35,280 nt of DNA from Cytophagaceae bacterium (GTDB taxonomy: Bacteria; Bacteroidota; Bacteroidia; Flavobacteriales; Flavobacteriaceae): the NCBI GenBank assembly GCA_002712765.1, contig PAUP01000010.1, forward strand, positions 1 to 35,280, written 5' to 3'. Below are positions 7,265-16,871 of the stretch, one piece after another. Under the pieces are notes generated by a model. That model searched no databases. It was not told where the DNA came from and worked only from the letters and a program-made list of their open reading frames with translations. Position 1 is the first letter of the stretch. Every line of letters starts with the position of its first letter. Made by a program: the position numbers and the translations under genes.

Positions 7265-7621
7265 TGATTATTTAAAGTCAATTACAACAGTCTTAAATAT
7301 TTTTAGCTCGAAAGCGGGTACAAATATAAAAATAATATACAAATAACTGTAAATCAGCGATTTAATTTCAACTAAACTTTATACTTGTATAACGTTGTGT
7401 TCTTGTTGATATTGTAAAAATACGGCAATAATTTTATTCTAAAAATGAAATGATTGGCTTTTATTTAACTGCGCATTTTGGCTATAAAAACATATATTTT
7501 GTCGATTTTTTTTATCAGTTTGTAAGAAGTTTTGATGCAAATCTTGCTGTGGTCTACTCTTTTATTTTGGTTTAATACTAGACACACCCATAGTAAAGGC
7601 TACTGCAGTTCTAAAAAACAT
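7265..7621. other. AT-rich region without a recognised gene
   Basis: About 360 bases lie between the hairpin at 7202-7264 and the stop of the minus-strand glycosylasparaginase gene. No open frame of interest and no RNA gene was recognised. A TAnnTTTG box (TATATTTG on the minus strand, 7321-7328) could start a transcript running left into the repeats, but no TTG lies at the usual distance. Otherwise I see nothing. Confidence 0.5.
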
Positions 7622-8641
7622 TTAATTTTTCTCGGGAAGAGGTAAAACATAGTCTGATAAAAGGTCATTATTAATGCTATTTTGATATTTCATCATGCTA
7701 AAACCTTGGTGTATGCTATAAGATCCAGTTTGTCCACTCTTGTTCATAGCGATATATGCTATTTGAAATTGGGTGTGATCGGATGGACTCTTTACAATTC
7801 GTGCTATTGCCTCCTCACAAGCTTCTTGCGGGCTTTTGCCTTGACGCATTAATTCTACTATTAGAAAACTGCCTACTGTTTTAATCACTTCTTCTCCAAG
7901 CCCAGTAGCCACGGCTCCGCCTATTTCATTATCAATAAATAATCCAGCACCAATAATGGGCGAATCACCCACGCGCCCTTTCATTTTGTATCCCAAACCT
8001 GAGGTAGTGCATGCCCCTGCGATATCTCCGTCTTTATCGAGAGTGAGCATTCCAATAGTGTCGTGATTTTCTATATTAATAACGGGTTGATAGTTGGAGG
8101 TTTTTTTCCATTGTTCCCATTTTTGTTGTTCAGTTTCAGTAAGCAAGTCTTCTTTGGGAAAGCCTTGTGCATAGGCAAACTTTTCGGCTCCATGGCCTAC
8201 TAGTATGACGTGGGGAGTTTCCTCCATCACTTTTCGCGCAAGCGCAGCCACATGAACAATATTTTCTACAGCCATAACGGCACCACAATCTCCATTGGGA
8301 GCCATCACACAAGCGTCTAGTGTTACCGCTCCGTCACGATCTGGGGTGGCTCCTATCCCTACTGTAGTATTGTCAAGATTGGCCTCTTCTACAGCGACAC
8401 CTTCAATAACAGCATCCAGAGCATTAGCGCCTTGAGAGAGCAGCGCCCCAGCTTTGGCAGTGGCTTCTGGAAAGCGCCAAGTGCATATGGCCGTTGGAAT
8501 TATAATAGGACGCCCTTCAGCGCTTTTTGGGGCTATCTGTTGCTGTTCTCCTTGCTTTTGTTGGCATCCAATTAAAGTGGCTCCAGTGGCCATACCTACA
8601 CCTGTGATAGCTGTGCGTTGTATAAAGCTGCGTCTTTTCAT
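7622..8641 (-). CDS. N4-(beta-N-acetylglucosaminyl)-L-asparaginase (glycosylasparaginase)
   Basis: Predicted 339-residue Ntn hydrolase that cleaves the GlcNAc-Asn bond of N-glycans. Near residue 195 the autocleavage site reads NHDTIGML, with Thr195 as the expected nucleophile after processing into two chains. The conserved stretches ACTTSGLGYKMKGRVGDSP and GAGLFIDNEIGGAVATG follow. It closely resembles the Elizabethkingia meningoseptica enzyme as I recall it. The N-terminus has twin arginines (KRRSF) and a Cys at residue 26 after TLIG, so a Tat-exported lipoprotein or periplasmic protein is likely. It starts 34 bases after the GH92 gene on the same strand, indicating one operon. Confidence 0.93.
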   Translation of the reverse strand: MKRRSFIQRTAITGVGMATGATLIGCQQKQGEQQQIAPKSAEGRPIIIPTAICTWRFPEATAKAGALLSQGANALDAVIEGVAVEEANLDNTTVGIGATPDRDGAVTLDACVMAPNGDCGAVMAVENIVHVAALARKVMEETPHVILVGHGAEKFAYAQGFPKEDLLTETEQQKWEQWKKTSNYQPVINIENHDTIGMLTLDKDGDIAGACTTSGLGYKMKGRVGDSPIIGAGLFIDNEIGGAVATGLGEEVIKTVGSFLIVELMRQGKSPQEACEEAIARIVKSPSDHTQFQIAYIAMNKSGQTGSYSIHQGFSMMKYQNSINNDLLSDYVLPLPEKN

Positions 8642-8675
8642 AATTGTATTTTAATAAATAGTGATAGGATGCTTT

Positions 8676-11624
8676 TTATTCATTAATGGCTATTTCGTCT
8701 ACAAAAATCCAGCTCTTGCCATCGTAGGGGTAGCCTAGATGCCACTCGGGAACGGGACCTAATGTTTTGGCCACTAATTTGATGTATCGGATAGAGGTGT
8801 CTTTAAGAGCGACATTAACGTTTTTTACTGCGATCCTGTCATCTTTTTTCCCAGCGTCGTATTGTTGATCCAAAACCTTAGTGTACGATACTCCGTCAGA
8901 AGAGGTGAATATGCTCACTTGCGTGGGGTAGAAAATCCAACTGCGCTGATCTTGTAAAAATCCAACATCAATACCCTCAACATTTGTAATTACTCCTAGA
9001 TCAACGGTAGCTACAACGTCTTGATCTGAATAGCCTTGCCAGGTTCCCGTTCTAAAATCTGGGGTACCTCTTATTCCATCGATCAGGGCGTCATTGCCAC
9101 CCGCAGTATAGGCGTTGGCATAAGTGGCTTCTAATGCTATACTGCGACGCTTGTCAATTTTATAAAATTTAGTTTCTATGGTCGCACTTTTGATACCATT
9201 ACGTTCGGCATAGGCGCGCAACTGACGAGGTTGTGAAATGCTAAGGGTGTCTCTGTATAAATCAAAAGGAGCATCATCCAGCGCATAATAAATGGCACTT
9301 AGCTTATCGCTACTTTGTAAGACTACATCTGTATCATTTTTAAAAGCAATATCGCCACTGGCAATAAAGGGAACAGGGGTAATCAACTCGTCGGTTATGG
9401 CAGTAGCGGGGCTATGGGCGGGGTGTTTGCCCCAGCGTGTAGGTTGATCTGTCATTTCAAATTCTAGATAGCCGCCTTGGGTAATCGTACTGTGATCCAG
9501 ATAAGAATAAGGGTAATTGTCTCCATTTAAGCGGGCTTCTTTGATATAAAAATGGGTGTCGCTCAAGCCATTGGCTTTGATGGTAAATACATTGCCATTT
9601 TCGAGTTGTATGCTCGCTTTATCAAAGAGTGGCGTGCCTATGGCATATCGAGTACTAGCGGGAGTGACAGCGTAGAACCCCATAGCACTTAAGACATACC
9701 AGGCGCTCATTTGACCACAGTCTTCATTGCCCGAAATACCATCGGGAGCATTTTGGTACAATTCGTCCAAAATCTGGCGCACCCGTTTTTGTGTTTTCCA
9801 TGGCTTTTGGACATAATTATACAAGTAGGCCATATGATGACTAGGTTCGTTGCCATGGGCATATTGACCAATAAGCCCTGTGATATCGGCTTGATCTCTA
9901 CCCGAGGTTGTATGATTTGCGGTAAAAAGAGCATCCAATTTTTGATCGACAGCTTTTTTACCGCCCATCAGTTTGATCATGCCGCTAATATCCTGCGGAA
10001 CATAAAAGCTGTACTGCCAGGCATTGGCCTCTGTATAATTAAAATTTACTTCATAAGGGTCAAAAGGCGCAAACCAGGTATTGCGCATTCGCCCTCGCAT
10101 AAAGCCGGTATTTGGATCATAGACGTTTTTATAGGATTGGGCTCTTTGTATAAACCTAGTATATGCTTCAGGTTTATCTAAGGCTTTTGCCATTTGAGCG
10201 ATACTCCAATCGTCAAAAGCATATTCTAAGGTTTTTGATACCGACTCAGACTCTTCTTCTACCGGAATAAAACCATAGGCCTTGTAAGCCTCTAATCCAA
10301 GCTTGTCTTGTTGGGCAGCGTGAATCATGGCTTCAAAGGCTTTTTCGGCGTCATAGCCACGTATGCCTTTCAGGTAGGCATCTGCGATCACGGGTACCGA
10401 GTGATAACCTATCATACACCCTGTATAATTTCCTGCCAAATCCCAAATAGGTAGGATGCCTCCTTCTTGGTGTTTGGCGATAAAGGTATTGATAAAGTCA
10501 TTGGTTCTTTCTTGTTCGATTATTGTATACAAAGGATGCGCTGCTCTATAGGTATCCCATAGTGAAAACACCGTGTAATATTCAAATTCTTTGGTTTGAT
10601 GAATATCCAAATCCATTCCTCTATAGCGGCCATCTACATCTTGGTAGAGGTTAGGTGCGAGCATACTGTGATAGAGCGAGGTGTAGAAGTTAATTTTATC
10701 GTCTAAGTCATCGCTTTCTACTATAATTTTTTGGAGTTGTTTTTCCCAGTTTGCTTGAGTTTGCGCTTTGATCTCTTCAAAGCTTTTAGTGCCTATTTCT
10801 GCTTCCAAATTTTGTTTGGCTCCTTCAATATCTACAGCCGATATACCCACAGATACATAAATTGGCTTATTGTCAGGATTGTCAAATTGAAAGGCGGCTT
10901 TGTGAAATGACAGTGGTTCACTAGCTCCCATATCGCCACTAAAGGCTTGAGAAAATTTAATATAAAAGTACAAACGCTGGTCTGATGCCCAGGCATTAGA
11001 ATGCCGATATCCAGAAATTTCTGTGTTAGACACTTTATTAATTTTGGCCTTCAATACTTGATCGCGATGCTCCAAGTCTAGGATGATATATTGTGGGAGC
11101 CCTTTTTTTGTGGGATCAGCTGTGCTGTTAAAGACATATTTATGCATCCCACTGCGCTTAGAAACCGTTAGGGCTACATCAATATCAACACTGTCCAGAT
11201 GCACTTTATAAAACCCGGGTTCGGCGGTTTCTTTGGCATGCGAAAAAGGAGCTCTATATCCAGGTTTACCGTCGGCACCATTATTAAAAATCACCGTATT
11301 ACTAGGCATGAGTAAAATATCTCCATAATCCGATACACCAGTACCGCTTAAATGTGTATGGCTAAATCCATAGATATAGGTATCGCTATAATGATAACCA
11401 GAACAGCCGTCCCAGCCATCCAGCCTAGTGTCTGGGCTAAGTTGCATCATCCCAAAGGCATGAGAAGCCCCCGGATACGTATGGCCATGCCCACCTGTGC
11501 CTATAAAAGGATTGACCATAGTAATGAGTGGGTCTGTTTGCTTAGCAGGAACAATTACTTGGTCTTGAGAACAGCTCAAAAAAAGGGAAATAATGATTAG
11601 AAGTGGCAGGTAGCCAATACGCAT
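8676..11624 (-). CDS. GH92 family alpha-mannosidase lipoprotein with C-terminal F5/8-type domain
   Basis: Predicted 982 residues. The signal peptide ends in SLFLSC (Cys18), a lipobox. The GH92 N-terminal beta domain starts VNPFIGTGGHGHTYPGASHAFG, and the (alpha/alpha)6 part carries HGNEPSHHMAYLYNY and GNEDCGQMSAWYVLSAMGF (about residues 605-650), typical of Ca-dependent exo-alpha-mannosidases from Bacteroidota. About residues 745-820 resemble a chitobiase C-terminal-like domain, and 825-982 a discoidin (F5/8 C) sugar-binding domain. It would remove mannose from high-mannose N-glycans at the cell surface. It is first in an operon with the glycosylasparaginase and divergent from cutC. Linkage specificity (alpha-1,2 or other) cannot be read from sequence. 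Confidence 0.92.
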   Translation of the reverse strand: MRIGYLPLLIIISLFLSCSQDQVIVPAKQTDPLITMVNPFIGTGGHGHTYPGASHAFGMMQLSPDTRLDGWDGCSGYHYSDTYIYGFSHTHLSGTGVSDYGDILLMPSNTVIFNNGADGKPGYRAPFSHAKETAEPGFYKVHLDSVDIDVALTVSKRSGMHKYVFNSTADPTKKGLPQYIILDLEHRDQVLKAKINKVSNTEISGYRHSNAWASDQRLYFYIKFSQAFSGDMGASEPLSFHKAAFQFDNPDNKPIYVSVGISAVDIEGAKQNLEAEIGTKSFEEIKAQTQANWEKQLQKIIVESDDLDDKINFYTSLYHSMLAPNLYQDVDGRYRGMDLDIHQTKEFEYYTVFSLWDTYRAAHPLYTIIEQERTNDFINTFIAKHQEGGILPIWDLAGNYTGCMIGYHSVPVIADAYLKGIRGYDAEKAFEAMIHAAQQDKLGLEAYKAYGFIPVEEESESVSKTLEYAFDDWSIAQMAKALDKPEAYTRFIQRAQSYKNVYDPNTGFMRGRMRNTWFAPFDPYEVNFNYTEANAWQYSFYVPQDISGMIKLMGGKKAVDQKLDALFTANHTTSGRDQADITGLIGQYAHGNEPSHHMAYLYNYVQKPWKTQKRVRQILDELYQNAPDGISGNEDCGQMSAWYVLSAMGFYAVTPASTRYAIGTPLFDKASIQLENGNVFTIKANGLSDTHFYIKEARLNGDNYPYSYLDHSTITQGGYLEFEMTDQPTRWGKHPAHSPATAITDELITPVPFIASGDIAFKNDTDVVLQSSDKLSAIYYALDDAPFDLYRDTLSISQPRQLRAYAERNGIKSATIETKFYKIDKRRSIALEATYANAYTAGGNDALIDGIRGTPDFRTGTWQGYSDQDVVATVDLGVITNVEGIDVGFLQDQRSWIFYPTQVSIFTSSDGVSYTKVLDQQYDAGKKDDRIAVKNVNVALKDTSIRYIKLVAKTLGPVPEWHLGYPYDGKSWIFVDEIAINE

Positions 11625-11687
11625 ATCTCTGAGTTTTGTGACTAAGATACGTAAAAAGAAAAGTGGGCAGTCTTCAAGATTTCAGTC

Positions 11688-11695
11688 TATTTTTG
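11688..11695 (+). promoter_or_regulatory. Possible -7 box for cutC
   Basis: TATTTTTG matches TAnnTTTG and lies 31 bases before the cutC ATG in the 102-base divergent gap. No TTG is found at the usual upstream distance, so support is partial. Confidence 0.35.
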
Positions 11696-11726
11696 AGCAC
11701 ACCATATTATTTGATTACCTTTTGAT

Positions 11727-12446
11727 ATGCAATTAGAAATTTGTGCGCACTCCTTTAAAAGTGCTCTAGCTGCCCAGCAGTCAGGGGCCCATCGTATTGA
11801 GCTGTGCAGTGAGCTCAGTCTCGGAGGGATTACTCCCAGTCATGGTTTGATAGAAAAGGTGTGTGGCGAGCTTCAAATACCTGTTCATGTACTCATTAGA
11901 CCACGCAGCGGTGATTTTAGATATCATGCAGATGAGATGGCGGTGATGCTTCAGGATATTGCTTTCGCGAAAGCGCAAGGCGCAGCAGGAATTGTCTCGG
12001 GAGTGCTCGACAGTAATTTTCAAATTGATAAGACCCAAACAGCCCGATTAATAGCCGCAAGTAAGGGGCTTGAGTTTACTTTTCACCGCGCCTTTGATTG
12101 GACCCCTCAGCCTTTAGAGAGTATAAAAACCCTTCTGGAATTGGGCGTGCATCGCCTGTTGAGTTCTGGCCAGCAACCTACCGCCTTACAAGGCTTAGCC
12201 TGTTTAAAGCAATGCCTTGACCTAGCTCAGGGACACATGAGTATCATGCCTGGAGGAGGGGTTAGGCCTGTGATGATTCAAGATTTTGTCGAAGCTGGTT
12301 TTACCGATATTCATGCCTCGGCAAGTACAAGCCACCCAGGAGCAAAACACCCATTACCCATGCACGATTTTACCTATGTAAGCGCTGGGCTTCAAACAGA
12401 ATCGGACCCAGAGATCATTGCTCAATTTTTGGAAGCACTGCAATAA
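11727..12446 (+). CDS. cutC: CutC family protein (copper homeostasis protein CutC)
   Basis: Predicted 239-residue TIM-barrel protein of normal CutC length. Family motifs visible: LEICAHSFKSALAAQQSGAH near the N-terminus, RIELCSELSLGGITPS, IPVHVLIRPRSGDF, FHRAFDW and SIMPGGGVRP. CutC was named from an E. coli copper phenotype, but its biochemical role is unsettled. Here it is divergent from a mannosidase-glycosylasparaginase operon, suggesting a sugar-related role. The gene contains the palindrome at 11961-11974, read as AFAKA within the helix QDIAFAKAQGA without disturbing the alignment to the family. A terminator follows the stop directly. Confidence 0.9.
   Translation: MQLEICAHSFKSALAAQQSGAHRIELCSELSLGGITPSHGLIEKVCGELQIPVHVLIRPRSGDFRYHADEMAVMLQDIAFAKAQGAAGIVSGVLDSNFQIDKTQTARLIAASKGLEFTFHRAFDWTPQPLESIKTLLELGVHRLLSSGQQPTALQGLACLKQCLDLAQGHMSIMPGGGVRPVMIQDFVEAGFTDIHASASTSHPGAKHPLPMHDFTYVSAGLQTESDPEIIAQFLEALQ
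11961..11974. repeat. Palindrome GCTTTCGCGAAAGC, copy 3
   Basis: Perfect copy inside cutC, read as Ala-Phe-Ala-Lys-Ala. Confidence 0.9.
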
Positions 12447-12450
12447 AAAA

Positions 12451-12479
12451 GCCATCTTCTAGATGGCCTTTGTATTTTA
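12451..12479 (+). terminator. Rho-independent terminator after cutC
   Basis: The stem GCCATCT (12451-12457) with AGATGGC (12461-12467) has a 3-base loop, is preceded by an A run and followed by CTTTGTATTTT. It lies between convergent cutC and lepA and may work in both directions. Confidence 0.75.
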
Positions 12480-12494
12480 AAAAGAGATGGGGTA

Positions 12495-14291
12495 TTAATC
12501 ATTTAGTTTTAATACCGCCATAAATGCTTCTTGTGGGATTTCTACATTCCCAACAGCGCGCATCCGTTTTTTACCTTTTTTCTGTTTTTCTAATAATTTA
12601 CGCTTACGCGAAATATCCCCCCCGTAACACTTAGCCGTTACATCTTTACGAAGCGCTTTTACGGTTTCGCGAGATATGATTTTGGCACCAATAGCGGCCT
12701 GAATAGGAATGTCAAACTGCTGTCTTGGGATAAGGGTGCGCAATTTTTCACACATCTTTTTCCCGATGTCATAGGCGTTGTCTTTATGCAATAGCGCCGA
12801 TAGGGCGTCTACTTCCTGCCCGTTGAGCAGCACGTCTACTTTGACCAAATGAGATGGACGCATTCCTATTGGCGAATAGTCAAAAGAAGCATAGCCTTTA
12901 GAAACCGTTTTTAGTCGATCGTAAAAATCAAAGACAATTTCGGCCAGGGGCATATCAAAACTCAATTCTACACGTTCAGGGGTGAGATAGGTTTGATTGG
13001 TGATCTCACCGCGTTTTTCGATACACAAAGACATTACAGGTCCTACAAAATCCGACTTGGTAATGATAGAAGCTTTGATAAAGGGTTCTTCTACACGATT
13101 CAAAGAAGAGGGATCTGGTAGGTCTGATGGGTTATTGACCATGATCACGGTATCGGGTTCTTTATTTTTAAAAGCGTGATACGATACATTGGGTACCGTG
13201 GTGATCACCGTCATATCAAATTCACGCTCTAGGCGTTCTTGAATGATTTCTAAGTGTAACATTCCTAAGAAACCACATCGAAACCCAAATCCTAACGCCG
13301 CCGAACTCTCTGGTTCAAATACCAAAGAGGCATCGTTGAGTTGTAATTTTTCCATAGAAGATCTCAGATCTTCGTAATCTTCGGTGTCTACAGGGTAAAT
13401 CCCTGCAAATACCATCGGTTTTACATCTTCAAAACCTTCAATAGCATTTTGGGTAGGATTTTTAGAATCTGTAATGGTATCACCTACTTTAACTTCACGC
13501 GCATCTTTAATACCCGTAATAAGGTAGCCTACGTCCCCCGTATGAATTTCTTGTTTGGGAACCTGAGTTAATTTCAAGGTACCTACTTCGTCTGCGCTAT
13601 AGGTTTTATCTGTAGCGATAAATTTGATTTGCTGATTCTTTTTAATACTTCCATTTAGCACTCTAAAATAGGTTTCGACACCTCTAAACGGATTATAGAC
13701 CGAATCAAAGATCAAAGCTTGAAGCGGCTGTTCGGGATCTCCTTTGGGAGCTGGAATGCGTTCTATGACAGCTTCGAGTATGTCTGCGATACCAATACCT
13801 GTTTTGGCAGAAGCCGGGATCACTTCAGAAGGGTCACAACCTAAAAGATCGACAATATCGTCTGTCACCTCTTCGGGATTGGCACTTGGAAGATCAATTT
13901 TATTGAGCACTGGAATAATTTCCAAATCGTTTTCTAAAGCGAGGTACAAATTTGAAATGGTTTGTGCTTGTATGCTTTGAGCGGCATCAACAATGAGCAG
14001 CGCCCCTTCACAAGCCGCAATACTACGTGATACTTCATAAGAGAAGTCAACGTGACCAGGAGTGTCGATCAGGTTGAGAATATATTGTTCCCCCTTGTAG
14101 GTATACTCCATCTGTATCGCGTGCGATTTGATCGTGATGCCTCGTTCTCGTTCGAGATCCATGCTGTCAAGGAGTTGTGCTTGTTGTTCTCGCTTAGTGA
14201 CAGTAGCGGTTTCGTCCAGAAGACGGTCGGCCAGGGTACTTTTACCGTGGTCAATGTGGGCAATGATGCAAAAGTTGCGAATGTTCTTCAT
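12495..14291 (-). CDS. lepA: Translation elongation factor 4 (LepA)
   Basis: Predicted 598-residue ribosome-associated GTPase. G1 is AHIDHGKST (residues 11-19), followed by DTPGHVDF (G3) and NKIDLP (G4). Then come the EF-G-like domain V and the LepA-specific C-terminal domain ([19 protein letters not shown], and the basic [20 protein letters not shown] near the end). The frame extends to 14351, but MKNIRNF at 14291 is where the family begins, and a TATATTTG box at 14312-14319 sits between the two starts. The product back-translocates or remodels stalled ribosomes. Confidence 0.96.
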   Translation of the reverse strand: MKNIRNFCIIAHIDHGKSTLADRLLDETATVTKREQQAQLLDSMDLERERGITIKSHAIQMEYTYKGEQYILNLIDTPGHVDFSYEVSRSIAACEGALLIVDAAQSIQAQTISNLYLALENDLEIIPVLNKIDLPSANPEEVTDDIVDLLGCDPSEVIPASAKTGIGIADILEAVIERIPAPKGDPEQPLQALIFDSVYNPFRGVETYFRVLNGSIKKNQQIKFIATDKTYSADEVGTLKLTQVPKQEIHTGDVGYLITGIKDAREVKVGDTITDSKNPTQNAIEGFEDVKPMVFAGIYPVDTEDYEDLRSSMEKLQLNDASLVFEPESSAALGFGFRCGFLGMLHLEIIQERLEREFDMTVITTVPNVSYHAFKNKEPDTVIMVNNPSDLPDPSSLNRVEEPFIKASIITKSDFVGPVMSLCIEKRGEITNQTYLTPERVELSFDMPLAEIVFDFYDRLKTVSKGYASFDYSPIGMRPSHLVKVDVLLNGQEVDALSALLHKDNAYDIGKKMCEKLRTLIPRQQFDIPIQAAIGAKIISRETVKALRKDVTAKCYGGDISRKRKLLEKQKKGKKRMRAVGNVEIPQEAFMAVLKLND

Positions 14292-14311
14292 AGTCAAGGG
14301 CAAATAGACTG

Positions 14312-14319
14312 CAAATATA
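14312..14319 (-). promoter_or_regulatory. -7 box of lepA promoter
   Basis: TATATTTG on the minus strand fits TAnnTTTG and lies 20 bases upstream of the lepA ATG. The upstream TTG is 29 bases away, longer than usual, so only this half is supported. Confidence 0.5.
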
Positions 14320-14392
14320 GGTGTTATCGGGCGCTTTCTCTTTGCAGACAATTAAGAAAATCGGTAATTCGTCAAAAAAGTGGTTACAATTC

Positions 14393-14422
14393 TTGCAAGC
14401 GGTTCGTATTCTGCTATTTTTA
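14393..14422 (+). promoter_or_regulatory. Promoter of the TonB-dependent receptor gene
   Basis: TTG (14393-14395), exactly 19 bases, then TATTTTTA (14415-14422; one mismatch to TAnnTTTG). The start codon follows only 12 bases after the box, predicting a very short leader. Confidence 0.5.
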
Positions 14423-14434
14423 CACTAGCAACTC

Positions 14435-16843
14435 ATGAAAAAACACTACCCCCTAATTGCGCTGTTGTGCCTGTGCCACCTCTTGGTATATGGGCAAGAA
14501 TTTTCTCTTACAGGGAAGGTAGTAGACGTTAATGGCAATGCCGTTGCTTTTGCAAATGTGTTGTTGCTCAACCCCGATAAGTCCATTAGTAAAGGCAGCA
14601 TTTCTCAGGAAGATGGGAGTTTTGTCTTGACAAAACTAGATCAGGCTGCCTATCAGTTACAAGTAGCTTATGTGGGGTATCAGACCTATTTGTCTGATGC
14701 ATTCTCGCTCTCGGCCTCAGAAGAATTACCAGCTATCGTTTTGTTAGAAAGTCTCGAGCGTCTCGATGAGGTTGTACTTACTGCTCAAAAGCCAACAGTA
14801 ACCCGACAGGCCGATAGATTGATATTTACCGTGGCCAATTCTATTGTGTCCAACGGTAGCACCTGGGAGATCTTACAACGCACTCCTGGTGTTGTAAACA
14901 ATAGAGACGAGCTGATGATTAGAGGTCAAAGTGCTACCGTATTTCTCAACGGTACGCGGATGCAGCTAAGCGCCGATGAAGTCAAGACCGTTTTAGAAAA
15001 TTTAGGAGGCGATAACATTCAATCGATAGAGGTGATAGCCAATCCTCCTGCGCAGTTTGACGCCGAAGGCGGCCCAGTATTAAATATTATCACTCAAAAA
15101 AATATCAATGCTGGTTATAAAGGAAACGTTTCGGCGGCAGCCACCTATGCGATCTTTCCAAAATATAGCGTTGGGACTAGTCATTATTTTCAAGGAGAGC
15201 GTCTCAACATATTTGCCAACTATAATTACAACAACCGCAAAGAGCTCAATGATATCGATAGCTACATTAACTTCAAGCAGGGAGGAAGTACCGTAGCACG
15301 TTGGGATATAGATTTTGAGCGCATCACACAGCTCGAAAGTCACAATGCCAATATCATCCTAGACTATGCCCTGGCCAAGGATCATCAGCTCAGTTTTTCG
15401 GCTTTGGGTTTTTTGGCCCCTGATAAATCCTTTCGCAATACCACCTTTACCGATGTGCAGGGGCAATCCAATCTCGATAGTTTTTTTATAGACACCAATA
15501 GCCAGCTCAACACCGATGAGCACAACCTCGCTTTTGATCTCAAATATGAGTGGACACTCCCAAAGGGAAGCCTAAGTGCCAATGGACATTATACCAATTA
15601 CGCCCGCGATCGCACCCAAGAATTGCTTTCAAGATATTCAAATCAGGAGTCTGGTGAATTTGATCGCATCGATTTTTTTACAGACGCAGCACAAGATATC
15701 GATATTTACACCGCCCAGCTCGACTATGTGACTACAGTGGCTCAACTCGACATTAACGCAGGTATCAAAACCAGTGCGATAAGGTCTCGGGCAGCTATAG
15801 ATTTTTTTGATATTGCAGATGAGTCTAGTATTTTTAATACGGCACTTTCAGATGATTTTACCTATGATGAGCAGGTCTTTGCGGGCTATGTCTCTTTAAA
15901 CAGAGATTGGGAAAAGTGGAGTGTAAAAGCAGGACTTCGTGCCGAACAAACCTACTCAGAAGGCGTGTCCTTGGTTTTAGATACCACACAGGATTTGGAG
16001 TACTTAGAATGGTTTCCTACGGCTTATCTCCAATATACCCCAGTAGAGCGTCATAGCTTTTCTATTGATTATGGACGGCGTCTAGCACGACCGCGCTATC
16101 AAGATTTGAATCCGTTTTCGTATTTCCAAACCGAAAATAACTTTTCGCGAGGAAACCCCAATTTGCTACCTTCTTTTGCCCATCGTTTTAACTTGAATTA
16201 CACCCTTAATAGTGCCTATTCTTTTGATATCTACTATGTCGATAATGGAGAGAATATCGTCACCTTACCTTTTCAAGACAATCAAAACTTTGTATTTCGT
16301 ACCGATAGGCAAAACGCAGTAGAAAGCGTTTCCTACGGCTTGGATTTTACTCATGGACGGACTGTGGTAAAAGGCTGGTATGCTTATTTATACTCCTCTC
16401 TTTTTCATGAAGAGGAGACATTTGTGGCCACAGAGAGTAATAATGCTATTGTCACCAATGAGGTGGAGGGGGTATACGTTTCGCTGTCCAACTTTTTTAC
16501 CTTTAACAAGGCCAAAACTTTTAGCGGAGAATTATCCTTGGCTTACTTTTCGCAATTCTTGTCTGGATCCTACAAACAAAAAGCCAATACCAATCTAGTT
16601 GCCGGTCTGAGACATTCGTTTTGGAATAAGCGAGCCGTCTTACAAGTAACGGCAAACGATATTCTTGGAGAGGCCAATGCACTTTTGTTTTCTCGCTATC
16701 TCAATCAAGACAATGGCTACTTTGCAGTTCCTGAAACCCAGCGAGTACGCATAAGCTTTACCTATAATTTTGGTAACTTCGAATTAGAAGATAACAACCG
16801 CAGTATTGACAAGAGAGAGCGAGATCGTTTAAACGACAAATAG
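14435..16843 (+). CDS. TonB-dependent receptor, outer-membrane beta-barrel family
   Basis: Predicted 802 residues with a signal peptide (about 1-20, ending LLVYGQ). A carboxypeptidase-regulatory-like domain (about 23-105, starting SLTGKVVDVNGNAVAFANV) is followed by a plug domain (about 115-215, with LQRTPGVVNN and PAQFDAEGGPVLNIIT). A beta-barrel of the type common in Flavobacteria follows (typical stretch SIDYGRRLARPRYQDLNPF). It would import an unknown ligand across the outer membrane using TonB energy, possibly from the ExbB-ExbD-TonB genes at 513-2510. There is no SusD partner next to it, which argues against a classical polysaccharide utilisation locus. The ligand cannot be inferred. 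The acyltransferase gene follows 28 bases later. Confidence 0.88.
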   Translation: MKKHYPLIALLCLCHLLVYGQEFSLTGKVVDVNGNAVAFANVLLLNPDKSISKGSISQEDGSFVLTKLDQAAYQLQVAYVGYQTYLSDAFSLSASEELPAIVLLESLERLDEVVLTAQKPTVTRQADRLIFTVANSIVSNGSTWEILQRTPGVVNNRDELMIRGQSATVFLNGTRMQLSADEVKTVLENLGGDNIQSIEVIANPPAQFDAEGGPVLNIITQKNINAGYKGNVSAAATYAIFPKYSVGTSHYFQGERLNIFANYNYNNRKELNDIDSYINFKQGGSTVARWDIDFERITQLESHNANIILDYALAKDHQLSFSALGFLAPDKSFRNTTFTDVQGQSNLDSFFIDTNSQLNTDEHNLAFDLKYEWTLPKGSLSANGHYTNYARDRTQELLSRYSNQESGEFDRIDFFTDAAQDIDIYTAQLDYVTTVAQLDINAGIKTSAIRSRAAIDFFDIADESSIFNTALSDDFTYDEQVFAGYVSLNRDWEKWSVKAGLRAEQTYSEGVSLVLDTTQDLEYLEWFPTAYLQYTPVERHSFSIDYGRRLARPRYQDLNPFSYFQTENNFSRGNPNLLPSFAHRFNLNYTLNSAYSFDIYYVDNGENIVTLPFQDNQNFVFRTDRQNAVESVSYGLDFTHGRTVVKGWYAYLYSSLFHEEETFVATESNNAIVTNEVEGVYVSLSNFFTFNKAKTFSGELSLAYFSQFLSGSYKQKANTNLVAGLRHSFWNKRAVLQVTANDILGEANALLFSRYLNQDNGYFAVPETQRVRISFTYNFGNFELEDNNRSIDKRERDRLNDK

Positions 16844-16871
16844 ATAGCAAAAAAGGCCAGACATACCAGAT

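Noticed and set aside
9711-10181. Plus-strand 156-residue frame
   Set aside because: It lies opposite the conserved catalytic part of the GH92 gene and has no family features of its own.
14292-14351. N-terminal extension of LepA
   Set aside because: The added 20 residues are not part of the family, and a promoter box lies between the two starts.
14435-16843. SusC-type receptor of a polysaccharide utilisation locus
   Set aside because: No SusD gene follows, and the barrel resembles the general outer-membrane beta-barrel family rather than SusC.
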